19,457 nucleotides of DNA, from NCBI GenBank assembly GCA_902779075.1, contig CACZAK010000069.1:1-19457 (forward strand). Reading direction: 5' to 3'. Below the pieces are notes generated by a model. That model saw nothing but the letters and a program-made list of their open reading frames with translations. It was not told the origin of the DNA and did no database searches. Shown here in pieces: positions 6,742 through 14,352 of this stretch (position 1 is the stretch's first letter; each line of letters opens with the position of its first letter). The stretch is from an uncultured bacterium (GTDB lineage: Bacteria > Verrucomicrobiota > Kiritimatiellia > RFP12 > UBA1067). The translations under genes were made by a program, and so were the position numbers.

Positions 6742-9700
6742 CCGACGGAATGCTGCGTCGAGATAAGTGCGCGCCTTCGGCGTGAGCACGGAGAGCCCGA
6801 AACGCTTGAGTGTCTCGCGATAGAGCGCGTCGCGCTCGCACGCGCCAAAGTCCGTCTCCACATCGCGCATCGCCTGCGCCAGTTCGTCTAGCGGGATCGT
6901 GTCGATCGCGCGCTTCGCCGGTTGCTTGTGCCGCGCGGCTGAGGCGCGCACCGCCGTTACGCCGGGCGGGAGAGATGAAGCGGATCGCGGCGGGCGCGGG
7001 GCGCCCGCCCTACCGGTGGCCGCGACAGAGCCGGTTGAGGACGGAGGTTCGCTCGTTTCAAGGGCATCGAGGAGGCCAAGGAGCGACTCTTCCGCGCGCT
7101 TGCGGTCGAGCGCCCAGTCCACGCTCCAGATGCGCGTAACATACCAGCCCAGTCCCTTCAGCACAGAGGCGCGCAGCTCGTCGCGGTCGCGCACCGTACG
7201 TTGCGACGCATAAGCGGGGCCGTCGCACTCGATCGCGAGCAGGTAGCCGTCGCCGTTCGGACGCCGCACGCCGAGGTCAATGCGGAATGCGCTCGCGCCC
7301 ACCTGTTCGTCAACCTCCCACTTGTGCTCGCGCAGGAACGCGGCGACGGTGGCGGGGAAGGATTCGGATGAAGGTCGCGACAAGCGAGGTTCCCCCGCAT
7401 TTTCCATTTTACACTTTACACTTTCCATTTGCTTCTCGGCGTATTCGAGGAAGCTGCGGAGGTGCGCAGCGCCGGTGGCGGAGGTGCGGGAGAGGTCGAT
7501 TTGCGAGCCGTGGATGCTGGCGAACACGACCACCTGCTCCTTCGCGCGCGTCACGGCCACATTGAGTCGGCGCTCGCCGCCGTCGCGGTTGAGCGGGCCG
7601 AAGTTCATCGCGAACTTGCCGTCTGCGTCGGGCGCGTAGCCCACGCTGAAGAGGATCACGTCGCGCTCGTCGCCCTGCACGTTTTCGAGGTTCTTCACGA
7701 AGAACGGCTCAGGGGCGTCCTCGGCGAACAGAGTCTCAAGCGACGGGTCCTTCTCGCGCCGCGCGTCCACGAGGTCCTCGATGAGTTCCTGCTGCGCCTG
7801 GCTGAACGTCACGACGCCGATGGAACGCGGCTTGTAGCCGGGCTCCTTCGCCTTCGCGAAGATGTAGTCCACTAGGGCGCGCGCCTCCACCTCGTTCGTG
7901 CGCGTTGCGCGACGGTCGTACACGCCTCCCTCCACGAACTCAAAGCGCACGCCGAGACGCGGCGTCGTGCGCGCGCACGGGAAGGTATTGAGCCGGTCGT
8001 CGTAGTAGTTGTGGTTGCTGAATGCGATCAGCGACTCGTGGCGGCTGCGGTAGTGCCAACTGAGGTGCGAGGAGTAGACGCCTGCGGCAAGGCACTCGTC
8101 GAGGATGGACTCCATGTCCTCCGGCACGTCTTCGTCCTCGGCGTCCGCCTCGCTCTCGCCCTTCTGGAAGAAGTTCGTGGGCGGCATCTGCTTCGGGTCG
8201 CCAACCACGACGAGCTGCTTCGCGCGCGCGATCACGCCGATCGCGTCCCAGACGGGGATCTGCGACGCCTCGTCGAACACGACGAGGTCGAACGGCGCCG
8301 CGTCAGGCGGCAGGTACTGCGCCACGGAGAGCGGGCTCATGAGGAAGCACGGCTTGAGGACGGCGGCGAGCGACGGAATCTCCGCGAGCAGCTGGCGCAC
8401 GGGCTTCTGCCGAGCCTTCTTCTCGCACTCGCGGCGGAGGATGCCGAGTTCGCTTGCGGCAGGACAATCCTCTGCGCGGCGACGCGGGAGGCGTGCGGCG
8501 AGGCGCGCAAACACCTCGCCCTTCGCCTCTTCGCGCGCCTGCTCGTCAAGTGCGCGGAAGCGCATAACGCGTTCCTCCTGGGAGATGCCGGTGAAGCGCG
8601 CGAGAACCTGCTGCGCGCCCACAACGTCGTCGATCATCTTCGCCGCGTAGGCCGCGTCGAAGCGGCGTGCGGCCTCCTCGGCGTCGAAACCCTCGCCCTC
8701 AAGCGAGCGCACGAGCGGCGCAAGTCCGCGCTGGACGGCGTCCGCGCGCGACGCGCGGTAGCCGAGCGCGCCGCGCAGGCCGTCGGACGCCTCCACTAGC
8801 GCATCCGCCGCCTCGGGCGTGAGTTTCCGCGCCGTGCCGAACGGCACGTACGCGCGGTTGCGGAACGCGCCCATCAACCGTCCGAAGAATCCCTTGCGCG
8901 ACGACGCGGCAAGGTCCTGAGCTGCCGCGCGGAAGTTACGCTCGAAAACCGGCGACCAGTCCGCATCCTTCGCGGGCGCAAGCGCGTCCACCACGTCGGG
9001 GGACGTCGCAGCCCAGTCGTTCGCGAGCCTCACGGCGCACTGGCGAGCTTCCTCGCGCGCCTCCTGCGTCTGCGTGAGGGTGTCGATCGAAAGGCGAGCG
9101 CCCTCCGGCAGGCCGCCCTCCGCGATAGCCAGCGCGAAGCAGTCGTAGGCCGAGAGGCCGTTCGGATACACGCGGTGCAGCGCGCGCACGTATGCATCCA
9201 GTTCCCCGCGCGCGGTATCCAGCTGGTCCGCGTTGAGCGTCCAGCCCTGCGGCCCGCGGCAGTCCGGCACGTTCAGCGCCTCTGCGAACTGCGCGAGCAC
9301 CTCCGTCTTTCCGGACTTGTTGGAGTGCAGTTCGAGACAAAACGGCTTGAGGCCGATTTTCGCAAGACGGTTGTGAACCACGTCGAGGGCGGCCTTCTTC
9401 TCAGAGACGAAGAGCACCCGCCGTCCGTGCGCGAGGTTGTGCGCGATGAGGTTCGTGATCGTCTGGCTCTTGCCCGTGCCGGGCGGACCATGCAGCACGA
9501 ACGTCTTGCCCAGCTGGGAGTAAAGCACCGCCGCGAGCTGCGAGGAGTCGGCGCTGAGCGGACAGAACAGCTCCGCCGGCTGGATGTTTTTCGCGATCTC
9601 CTCCGGCGGGAACACTTTCACGCCATCGTCGAACACACCGCCGCCGCGCACGAGGTGGTCCACGAGCGCATGCTGGCGCAGAGCGTCGAGGCGGCCCGTG

Positions 9701-10365
9701 AGGTCCTTCCACATCACGAACTTGCCGAACGAGAACTGTCCGAGCGCGAGCTCGCGCGTCACCTCCCAGCCCGGCTGGTCCTTCACTGCCGCGCGGAACG
9801 CCTCGACCACCTTCGTCACGTCCACGCCGTGCGCGTCCTGCGGCGGCGGATCAACGTCCGGCACCGTCACGCGGTACTGGCTGCGCAGGAGCTCGAGGAG
9901 CGTCGCGTTGACTATCGTCTCTTCGTCGAGCTGCGCGAGGCGGAAGTCCGAGACGCCCTTCCGAACGAGCTTCACGGGCATCAGGAGAAGCGGCGCGCGG
10001 TAGGACTTCTCGTCCTTGGGCGACACCTTCCAGCGCAAAAAGCCGATTGCGAGGAAGAGCGTGTTCACGCCGCTTTCCTCGAGGTCGGACTTCGCCACGC
10101 GGAACAGCACCTTGAGCCGGCGCTTAGTTTCGTCGGGCGTGCAGCCCGAGACGAGGAAGTTCTCGGTCGGGTCGCCGAAGGCGATAGACACTACCTCGTC
10201 AGACGCAAGCTGGTCCTCGAGGCGCGCGATGTCGCGGCATGCGAGGGGAATCACCTGCTTCACGTCGCGGACGTTCAGCATGCGGTTACGCAGTGAGAGG
10301 TCGAGCAGTTTCTGCGTCCAGCGCACCACGCGCGGAGGCAACGAATTTTGTTGATTATTTTCCAC
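6736..10365 (-). CDS. DUF4011 / superfamily 1 helicase / Vsr-like nuclease / DUF3320 protein
   Basis: A 1209-residue cytosolic protein with the layout of large helicase-nucleases linked to phage defence. Residues ~10-200 match DUF4011 (RWTQKLLDLSLRNRMLNV at the start). The SF1 motor has Walker A GPPGTGKSQT (K299), Walker B FDEASQ (D698, E699), VVGDPKQMPP, WHYRSRHESLI, ENVQGDERDVILFSVGY and NVAVTRAKEQ. A nuclease of the MTES_1575/Vsr-like type follows, with D1030 and E1046-C-D (IDLGVRR...IECDG). The C terminus (~1150-1209) resembles DUF3320. Linkers at about 980-990 and 1105-1135 have unlike composition (see repeats). The start is the GTG at 10365, 7 bases after TATAAT; the ATG at 10416 is upstream of the promoter and rejected. 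Defence is inferred from domains; a DNA-repair role is not excluded. Confidence 0.85.
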   Translation of the reverse strand: MENNQQNSLPPRVVRWTQKLLDLSLRNRMLNVRDVKQVIPLACRDIARLEDQLASDEVVSIAFGDPTENFLVSGCTPDETKRRLKVLFRVAKSDLEESGVNTLFLAIGFLRWKVSPKDEKSYRAPLLLMPVKLVRKGVSDFRLAQLDEETIVNATLLELLRSQYRVTVPDVDPPPQDAHGVDVTKVVEAFRAAVKDQPGWEVTRELALGQFSFGKFVMWKDLTGRLDALRQHALVDHLVRGGGVFDDGVKVFPPEEIAKNIQPAELFCPLSADSSQLAAVLYSQLGKTFVLHGPPGTGKSQTITNLIAHNLAHGRRVLFVSEKKAALDVVHNRLAKIGLKPFCLELHSNKSGKTEVLAQFAEALNVPDCRGPQGWTLNADQLDTARGELDAYVRALHRVYPNGLSAYDCFALAIAEGGLPEGARLSIDTLTQTQEAREEARQCAVRLANDWAATSPDVVDALAPAKDADWSPVFERNFRAAAQDLAASSRKGFFGRLMGAFRNRAYVPFGTARKLTPEAADALVEASDGLRGALGYRASRADAVQRGLAPLVRSLEGEGFDAEEAARRFDAAYAAKMIDDVVGAQQVLARFTGISQEERVMRFRALDEQAREEAKGEVFARLAARLPRRRAEDCPAASELGILRRECEKKARQKPVRQLLAEIPSLAAVLKPCFLMSPLSVAQYLPPDAAPFDLVVFDEASQIPVWDAIGVIARAKQLVVVGDPKQMPPTNFFQKGESEADAEDEDVPEDMESILDECLAAGVYSSHLSWHYRSRHESLIAFSNHNYYDDRLNTFPCARTTPRLGVRFEFVEGGVYDRRATRTNEVEARALVDYIFAKAKEPGYKPRSIGVVTFSQAQQELIEDLVDARREKDPSLETLFAEDAPEPFFVKNLENVQGDERDVILFSVGYAPDADGKFAMNFGPLNRDGGERRLNVAVTRAKEQVVVFASIHGSQIDLSRTSATGAAHLRSFLEYAEKQMESVKCKMENAGEPRLSRPSSESFPATVAAFLREHKWEVDEQVGASAFRIDLGVRRPNGDGYLLAIECDGPAYASQRTVRDRDELRASVLKGLGWYVTRIWSVDWALDRKRAEESLLGLLDALETSEPPSSTGSVAATGRAGAPRPPRSASSLPPGVTAVRASAARHKQPAKRAIDTIPLDELAQAMRDVETDFGACERDALYRETLKRFGLSVLTPKARTYLDAAFRRK
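6989..7009. repeat. GC-only hairpin inside a helicase-nuclease linker
   Basis: Perfect inverted repeat GGCGGGCGC (6989-6997) / GCGCCCGCC (7001-7009) with a GGG loop, within the Pro/Ser/Ala-rich linker between nuclease and DUF3320 domains. It may be part of a dispersed repeat inserted in frame, or simply extreme GC codon choice. Confidence 0.4.
7401..7430. repeat. AT-rich tandem-repeat patch inside a helicase-nuclease linker
   Basis: Thirty bases of about 27% GC in a strongly GC-rich gene, built from two TACACTT units in tandem flanked on each side by TTTCCATTT-like sequence. It encodes QMESVKCKMENAG in frame, between the helicase core and the nuclease domain. Composition and repeat structure suggest an inserted element rather than diverged coding sequence. 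Confidence 0.5.
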
Positions 10366-10372
10366 GCGGCGA

Positions 10373-10402
10373 ATTATACCAAAATCCACCGTCCCCGCGC
10401 AA
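10373..10402 (-). promoter_or_regulatory. Promoter of the helicase-nuclease gene, predicted leaderless
   Basis: Minus strand: TTGCGC (10402-10397), 18-base spacer ending TTTTGG, TATAAT (10378-10373), then seven bases (TCGCCGC) and the GTG start at 10365. No ribosome-binding site. Confidence 0.65.
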
Positions 10403-10460
10403 GGCGTGCCCGCCAAAAGCGTGCGCCCAACAAACCAGGAAACCGTTCTCCTGTCGCCAC

Positions 10461-12209
10461 TTACATTTGCTCTTCAGCGATCTGCTTCGCGCAGACAAGC
10501 TCCGTGCCCTTGAACTGGTACACGATCTGATGCAGGGTCGTGCCCTTCGCGAGCGACGGAACGAACGGGTCGGCGCGGTAGGCGGCGAGCTGATCCAATG
10601 CCTGGTCGTACTTCTCGGCGAGTTCAGCCTCGGTGGCGTCCTTCGCAGAGAACTTGAGTTCGATAATGTAGCTATGCTGCACGTCGCCGTAGTGGCAGCG
10701 CTCGGGGAAGAGCGCGAAGTCGCAGAACCCGCGCGCGAGCTCCATCTCCGGACGAGCCAGATAGAAGTTGAGGTGACCGAACTCGCATTGCATATAGCCC
10801 TGGATGCGGATCTCGCCCTGAATACCGCCCCGGACAGGCGTGGTGCCGGCGTAATCCTCGGCAAGGCGGCGCAGGAACGGCTCCCACTCGCCCTTGTACG
10901 CAAAGCGCGCGGCGAGCTTCTCCAGCTCAGACCAGTCCGGTGAGTTCTCGCGGAGGTAGGCGGAGCGGAGGTACCCGAAGAGCTGGTGTGCGACGCACAG
11001 GTTCGGCACCTTGAACACGGTCTGCCCCATCTCGCGTCCGGCCATGGAGAGGATGCCGTAGTAGTGGAAGAGCGAGCGGAAGTTCGCGACGTCGGATATC
11101 TTGTCGGCTGGGAACGACTCCACGAGGTCGAACGCGATCTGCCCCGTGGAGGCAATCTCCTCGGTGACGGGCAGGACGCCCTCGCCGCCACCGGCCATGC
11201 GGCGCTGGATGTCCGCGATCGTCTGGAGCTTGTCGTAGTCCGTCTTGATGTTCACGTCCACCATGTTCCCAGGTGCCTCTCCCGTCTTGACAAGGGCGGA
11301 AAGGTGGTAGAGCACCATGTCGCTGTTGAACACGCACTCCCGTCCCACCTTTGATCTAGAGAAACAGTAACCGTCGTACCAAGGCTTGATGGACTTCACC
11401 CATTCGGCGGGCTCGCCGGACCTGTAGCGCCCCGTCCCCTTGAAGTCCGTATAGAGCTTCAGAACGTCATCCTCGGAGAAGCCCAGCATCGCGTTGAAGT
11501 CCGGGTCCTGGGAGATGTTCAACGCGATGTTGAAGCCGCTCGTGAGGTCGTCCATCGTCACGGGCGACACGCCCGTCATGAAGATGCGGTCGAAGTCAGC
11601 CTTGAATTCCTTGAACCACTCGCGGTAGAATCCCTGTCCATGCGTGATGGAGCGGTAGTCGCCGGACTCCTCCGCGCGCAGCATCGCGTTCGTGAAGTTG
11701 TCGTACTCGTCGAGCATCAGGTAGAGGTGGAATCCCTTGATCTTGGCATATTCGGCCATTTTAGTGAATCTGCTCGCCACCGGGACTTTTCTGTATTCCT
11801 CAAGGAATGCCTCCCCATATTGCACCCCGTATCTTGCCATGAAAGCGTCGAGGCAATCCCCGATGTGCGACTCAAAGCGTTCCTGAAGCGTCATCCCGAT
11901 TCCCCGGTTCACGCGCGAGAAGTCCATGTAGAGGACCTGGAAACGGTTCACGTTGGCCGTCGGCCTTTCCGCGATGGCGAGCCCGCCGAAGAGTTTCTCG
12001 AAGTTGTCTTTCTCCGCGAGGTCGTAGTAGCAACGGAGCATGTTGATGAAAAGCGACTTCCCGAACCGGCGCGGGCGCACGAAGAAGAGGAATGATCCGG
12101 CCTGCTCGAGCGTGGGGATGTAGCCTGTCTTGTCGATGTAGTAGTAGCCTTCAGTGCGGATGCGCTTGAAGTCGAAGATGCCGTAGGGTATCTGGAGGTT
12201 GTCTTGCAT
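10461..12209 (-). CDS. AAA-ATPase-like / PD-(D/E)XK nuclease superfamily protein (DUF1703 type)
   Basis: A 582-residue protein matching the AAA-ATPase-like family (PF09820 type) fused to a C-terminal PD-(D/E)XK domain (PF08011 type), a group common in anaerobic gut bacteria and without a settled function. N terminus: IPYGIFDFKRIRTEGYYYIDKTGYI, then an unusual P-loop RPRRFGKSLF with K51, Walker B-like LYLMLDEYDNF near residue 180, and FMTGVSPVTMDDLTSGFNIA. The C-terminal domain shows ARGFCDFALFPER and YIIELKFS (ELK near 515), the presumed nuclease core. No signal peptide or membrane segment. The ATG at 12209 follows TATACT by 7 bases. It lies upstream of the helicase-nuclease on the same strand, separated by 95 bases and a second promoter. 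A defence or DNA-processing role is inference only. Confidence 0.85.
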   Translation of the reverse strand: MQDNLQIPYGIFDFKRIRTEGYYYIDKTGYIPTLEQAGSFLFFVRPRRFGKSLFINMLRCYYDLAEKDNFEKLFGGLAIAERPTANVNRFQVLYMDFSRVNRGIGMTLQERFESHIGDCLDAFMARYGVQYGEAFLEEYRKVPVASRFTKMAEYAKIKGFHLYLMLDEYDNFTNAMLRAEESGDYRSITHGQGFYREWFKEFKADFDRIFMTGVSPVTMDDLTSGFNIALNISQDPDFNAMLGFSEDDVLKLYTDFKGTGRYRSGEPAEWVKSIKPWYDGYCFSRSKVGRECVFNSDMVLYHLSALVKTGEAPGNMVDVNIKTDYDKLQTIADIQRRMAGGGEGVLPVTEEIASTGQIAFDLVESFPADKISDVANFRSLFHYYGILSMAGREMGQTVFKVPNLCVAHQLFGYLRSAYLRENSPDWSELEKLAARFAYKGEWEPFLRRLAEDYAGTTPVRGGIQGEIRIQGYMQCEFGHLNFYLARPEMELARGFCDFALFPERCHYGDVQHSYIIELKFSAKDATEAELAEKYDQALDQLAAYRADPFVPSLAKGTTLHQIVYQFKGTELVCAKQIAEEQM

Positions 12210-12216
12210 GACGCAT

Positions 12217-12244
12217 AGTATAGCAGATTGGGATGAAACGTCAA
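12217..12244 (-). promoter_or_regulatory. Promoter of the AAA-ATPase/PD-(D/E)XK gene, predicted leaderless
   Basis: Minus strand: TTGACG (12244-12239) overlapping the hemW stop codon (TGA, 12243-12241), 16-base spacer, extended -10 TGC-TATACT (12222-12217), then 7 bases (ATGCGTC) to the ATG at 12209. No ribosome-binding site. Confidence 0.65.
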
Positions 12245-13314
12245 ACTAGCTCGGCGAGGATTGAGTCGCACACCTCCGCGCCGCGCGGGGTAAGGCGATA
12301 GGCATCCTGAAGGAGCCCCTGTCGCTTGAAAAACTCAAGCGTCTCGCGCCAGGCGGACAGGCGCGGTGCGAGAATCGGCCAGCGTCGGGCGACGCGCTCG
12401 AGCGACAACCCCTCGCGCGTACGCAAGGAGAAGAGCGCACGTTCCACTGCATCCTCCTCGGGCGACACCGTGGTCTCAACTCCGCTCGCAGTCCGCACAA
12501 GCCCGACGCGCCCGTGCGCCCCTTCTCCCAGCCCGACGTAGTCCTCCCCGCGCCAGACGGCGAGGTTGTGCCGGCACTCGAAGCCGGGTCGGGCGTAGTT
12601 TGAGATTTCGTAGCGCGCGAGCCCCGCCTCGGCAAGCGCGGCGCGGGCGGTGTCAATCTGGGCGAGGGCCGCGTCATCGGACGGCAACACCAGTTCCCCG
12701 CGCCGCACGGCCAGGTCGAGGCGCGTCTTCGGTTCGCGGATGAGCGTATACACGCTGCAATGGTCGAGCCCGAGCGCCGTCGCGCGCGCAAGCGTGGTGC
12801 GCCAGGATTCCATCGTGGTACCGGGCCATCCCGCGATGAGATCGATACCCGCGTTCATGAAACCCGCCGCGCGCACGGCGCGGAACGCGGCCTCGGCTTC
12901 GGCGGCGGTATGCAGCCGCCCCATTGCCTTCAGCACGTCATCGTCAAGGCTCTGCACACCGAGCGAGATCCGGTTAACGCCGCCCTCCTTCAACTGTTCA
13001 AGGACGCGCGGCTGCGCATCGAGCGGATGCAGTTCGACCGTGAACTCGCAAGACAAGTCCCGGTAGGGCGGTCGCCCCGCGGCCGCCAGACGTATCCGCA
13101 GCGCATCAAAGAGAGGCGAGAGATCGCAGAGCGCGGGCGACCCGCCGCCAAAGTAAATCGTTGAGAGGTTGGAGATCGCATCCAGCGCCATGATTTGCTT
13201 AGCCATTCGCTCGCAGTACGCACGGCGCGTCTCGGCCGTGGAGCCCGCGCGGGAATGAAGTGCACAATAGGCGCACTTAGCCCTGCAGAAAGGGAAGTGA
13301 GCGTACAGATTCAT
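12241..13314 (-). CDS. hemW: HemW-like radical SAM protein (heme chaperone family)
   Basis: A 357-residue radical SAM protein of the HemN/HemW family. The cluster motif is C10-x3-C14-x2-C17 (FCRAKCAYC); the residue two after C17 is not Cys, which fits HemW (heme insertion chaperone) rather than HemN (coproporphyrinogen III dehydrogenase, CxxxCxxCxC). GGG motif TIYFGGGSPA near 55, EFTVELHP, NRISLGVQSLDDDVLKAMGR, GIDLIAGWPG and YEISNYARPGFECRHNLAVWRGEDYVGLGEGAHGR are all typical, and the C terminus is a winged-helix-like domain. Usual length. The ATG at 13314 is the only start that keeps the cluster motif; it overlaps the 3' end of the membrane peptidase gene by 38 bases, implying coupled translation. 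Third gene of the operon read from 14287. Confidence 0.85.
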   Translation of the reverse strand: MNLYAHFPFCRAKCAYCALHSRAGSTAETRRAYCERMAKQIMALDAISNLSTIYFGGGSPALCDLSPLFDALRIRLAAAGRPPYRDLSCEFTVELHPLDAQPRVLEQLKEGGVNRISLGVQSLDDDVLKAMGRLHTAAEAEAAFRAVRAAGFMNAGIDLIAGWPGTTMESWRTTLARATALGLDHCSVYTLIREPKTRLDLAVRRGELVLPSDDAALAQIDTARAALAEAGLARYEISNYARPGFECRHNLAVWRGEDYVGLGEGAHGRVGLVRTASGVETTVSPEEDAVERALFSLRTREGLSLERVARRWPILAPRLSAWRETLEFFKRQGLLQDAYRLTPRGAEVCDSILAELV

Positions 13315-13987
13315 AGATCCAGATGCAACCGCGTCCGACGGAGGCGTAGGCGTTGGCGGAACGGAGCAACAATCGCTGCCAAACTGCGGCCCAGGTCACC
13401 TCGCTTGTGCAGACAATCCAGGCGATCACGCCGGCGACGTTGAAAATCCAGATGAACACGTATGAGAACACATAGCCATACTCCTGAAGGTCCGGCTGTT
13501 CCTGCAGAATCGCGCGGAGCGTGAAGCACACATGCAGGGCCAGGGTGAAGCCCACGACAAAAAGCCAGGCGGCCGGGAACGGGAATGGCGTTACAAATGC
13601 GCGTACGATGAGAGCCACGAGTCCCACCACGGCCGTCCAGAACGGAAAGAAATATGGCGAGAGCGTGATCAGCACGTTGGTCTTCGTAAGTTCAACCGAC
13701 CCGCCCTTCAGCCCGACCTTAAGGTTCTTGGGGACTGCGCCGAAGCAGAGTCCGAAAAGCGCATGGGTGAGTTCGTGTCCCAGCACGTAAAGCCGCATGG
13801 GGGCAATCCGGAATATCCACAGGACGAAGAATAGCAGGAACCCGGCCGCCATGGCAAGCGCGCCCGGCGGGAAGAGCGCGTCGCCAGACATGGGCATGAG
13901 GCGAAAAGCATCGACGAAAACGCGCACGAGCGCCCAGGCGAAAGGCAACGCGGCGAGTCCGCAGAGAAAGCACAGAAATCGGCGCAT
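13277..13987 (-). CDS. Integral membrane HExxH protein, M50 (site-2 protease)-like
   Basis: A 236-residue hydrophobic protein with about five or six predicted membrane segments. The zinc-binding motif HELTH (H71-E72-x-x-H75) sits at the end of the second hydrophobic stretch in LYVLGHELTHALFGLCFG, the arrangement of M50-like intramembrane metallopeptidases. A clear downstream Asp ligand motif (NxxPxxxxDG) is not seen, so it may be a divergent family or inactive. Start is uncertain: ATG 13987 is chosen, but GTG 13999 and TTG 14002 (directly after the preceding stop) are in frame, and no start has a good ribosome-binding site. Its 3' end overlaps hemW by 38 bases. The position after an FtsB-like gene suggests an envelope role, but that is inference. 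Confidence 0.6.
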   Translation of the reverse strand: MRRFLCFLCGLAALPFAWALVRVFVDAFRLMPMSGDALFPPGALAMAAGFLLFFVLWIFRIAPMRLYVLGHELTHALFGLCFGAVPKNLKVGLKGGSVELTKTNVLITLSPYFFPFWTAVVGLVALIVRAFVTPFPFPAAWLFVVGFTLALHVCFTLRAILQEQPDLQEYGYVFSYVFIWIFNVAGVIAWIVCTSEVTWAAVWQRLLLRSANAYASVGRGCIWIYESVRSLPFLQG

Positions 13988-14002
13988 GGGCTTGTACACC
14001 AA

Positions 14003-14287
14003 CTAGTCGTCGAAGATGAACACCAACTCGCCGGGGTAGACGCGGCGGTTGCGGCGCGCCAGTTTCTCGACGAATCCCCTGTCGGTTGAAAAGCGCCGCT
14101 GCTGCTCTTTCAGCTCGGCGATTTCGGCCTTCTTGTCCTCGACCATCTGAAGGAAGCGCGCCTTCTCCCGTGCAAGTCCTTTCATCCGCGTGTAGCGCGG
14201 GTATGACGCGACTACACCGGCAGCGACTATGCCGATGAACAGCACGATGAACACGAGACGCGAAATTTTGTCAACTAGTTTGCTCAT
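14003..14287 (-). CDS. FtsB/DivIC-like septum formation initiator protein
   Basis: A 94-residue bitopic protein: short basic N terminus, one membrane helix at about residues 10-29 (LVFIVLFIGIVAAGVVASY), a charged coiled coil at about 35-70, and a conserved-looking end FVEKLARRNRRVYPGELVFIFDD. This matches FtsB/DivIC proteins, which bridge FtsL and FtsQ at the division septum; the LARR..Y..PGE..F pattern is typical. Start ATG 14287 has no ribosome-binding site; a possible -10 (TAAAAT, 14305-14300) lies 12 bases upstream. First gene of an operon with the HExxH membrane protein and hemW, and divergent from lipoprotein 1. It is short enough to be a different small coiled-coil membrane protein. 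Confidence 0.75.
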   Translation of the reverse strand: MSKLVDKISRLVFIVLFIGIVAAGVVASYPRYTRMKGLAREKARFLQMVEDKKAEIAELKEQQRRFSTDRGFVEKLARRNRRVYPGELVFIFDD

Positions 14288-14315
14288 TGAAGTGCGTACA
14301 TTTTATTATTTTTCA

Positions 14316-14345
14316 GTCACAGAAGTCAAGCCGATTTGGTATAAT
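14316..14345 (+). promoter_or_regulatory. Promoter of the lipoprotein-hisC operon, predicted leaderless
   Basis: Weak -35 GTCACA (14316-14321), 18-base spacer ending TTTGG, TATAAT (14340-14345), seven bases (TTCCGCC), then the GTG at 14353. No ribosome-binding site. Confidence 0.65.
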
Positions 14346-14352
14346 TTCCGCC

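Noticed and set aside
9175..10296. 373-codon plus-strand open frame opposite the helicase-nuclease
   Set aside because: GC-rich antisense shadow over the conserved DUF4011 and Walker A region; no promoter, ribosome-binding site or recognisable domain.
10366..10416. ATG at 10416 as start of the helicase-nuclease
   Set aside because: The extension would be encoded by the promoter (TATAAT at 10378-10373); DUF4011 begins shortly after the GTG at 10365.
14287..14352. ATG at 14287 (plus) as start of lipoprotein 1
   Set aside because: It includes the TATAAT box and hides a perfect lipoprotein signal peptide that begins at GTG 14353.
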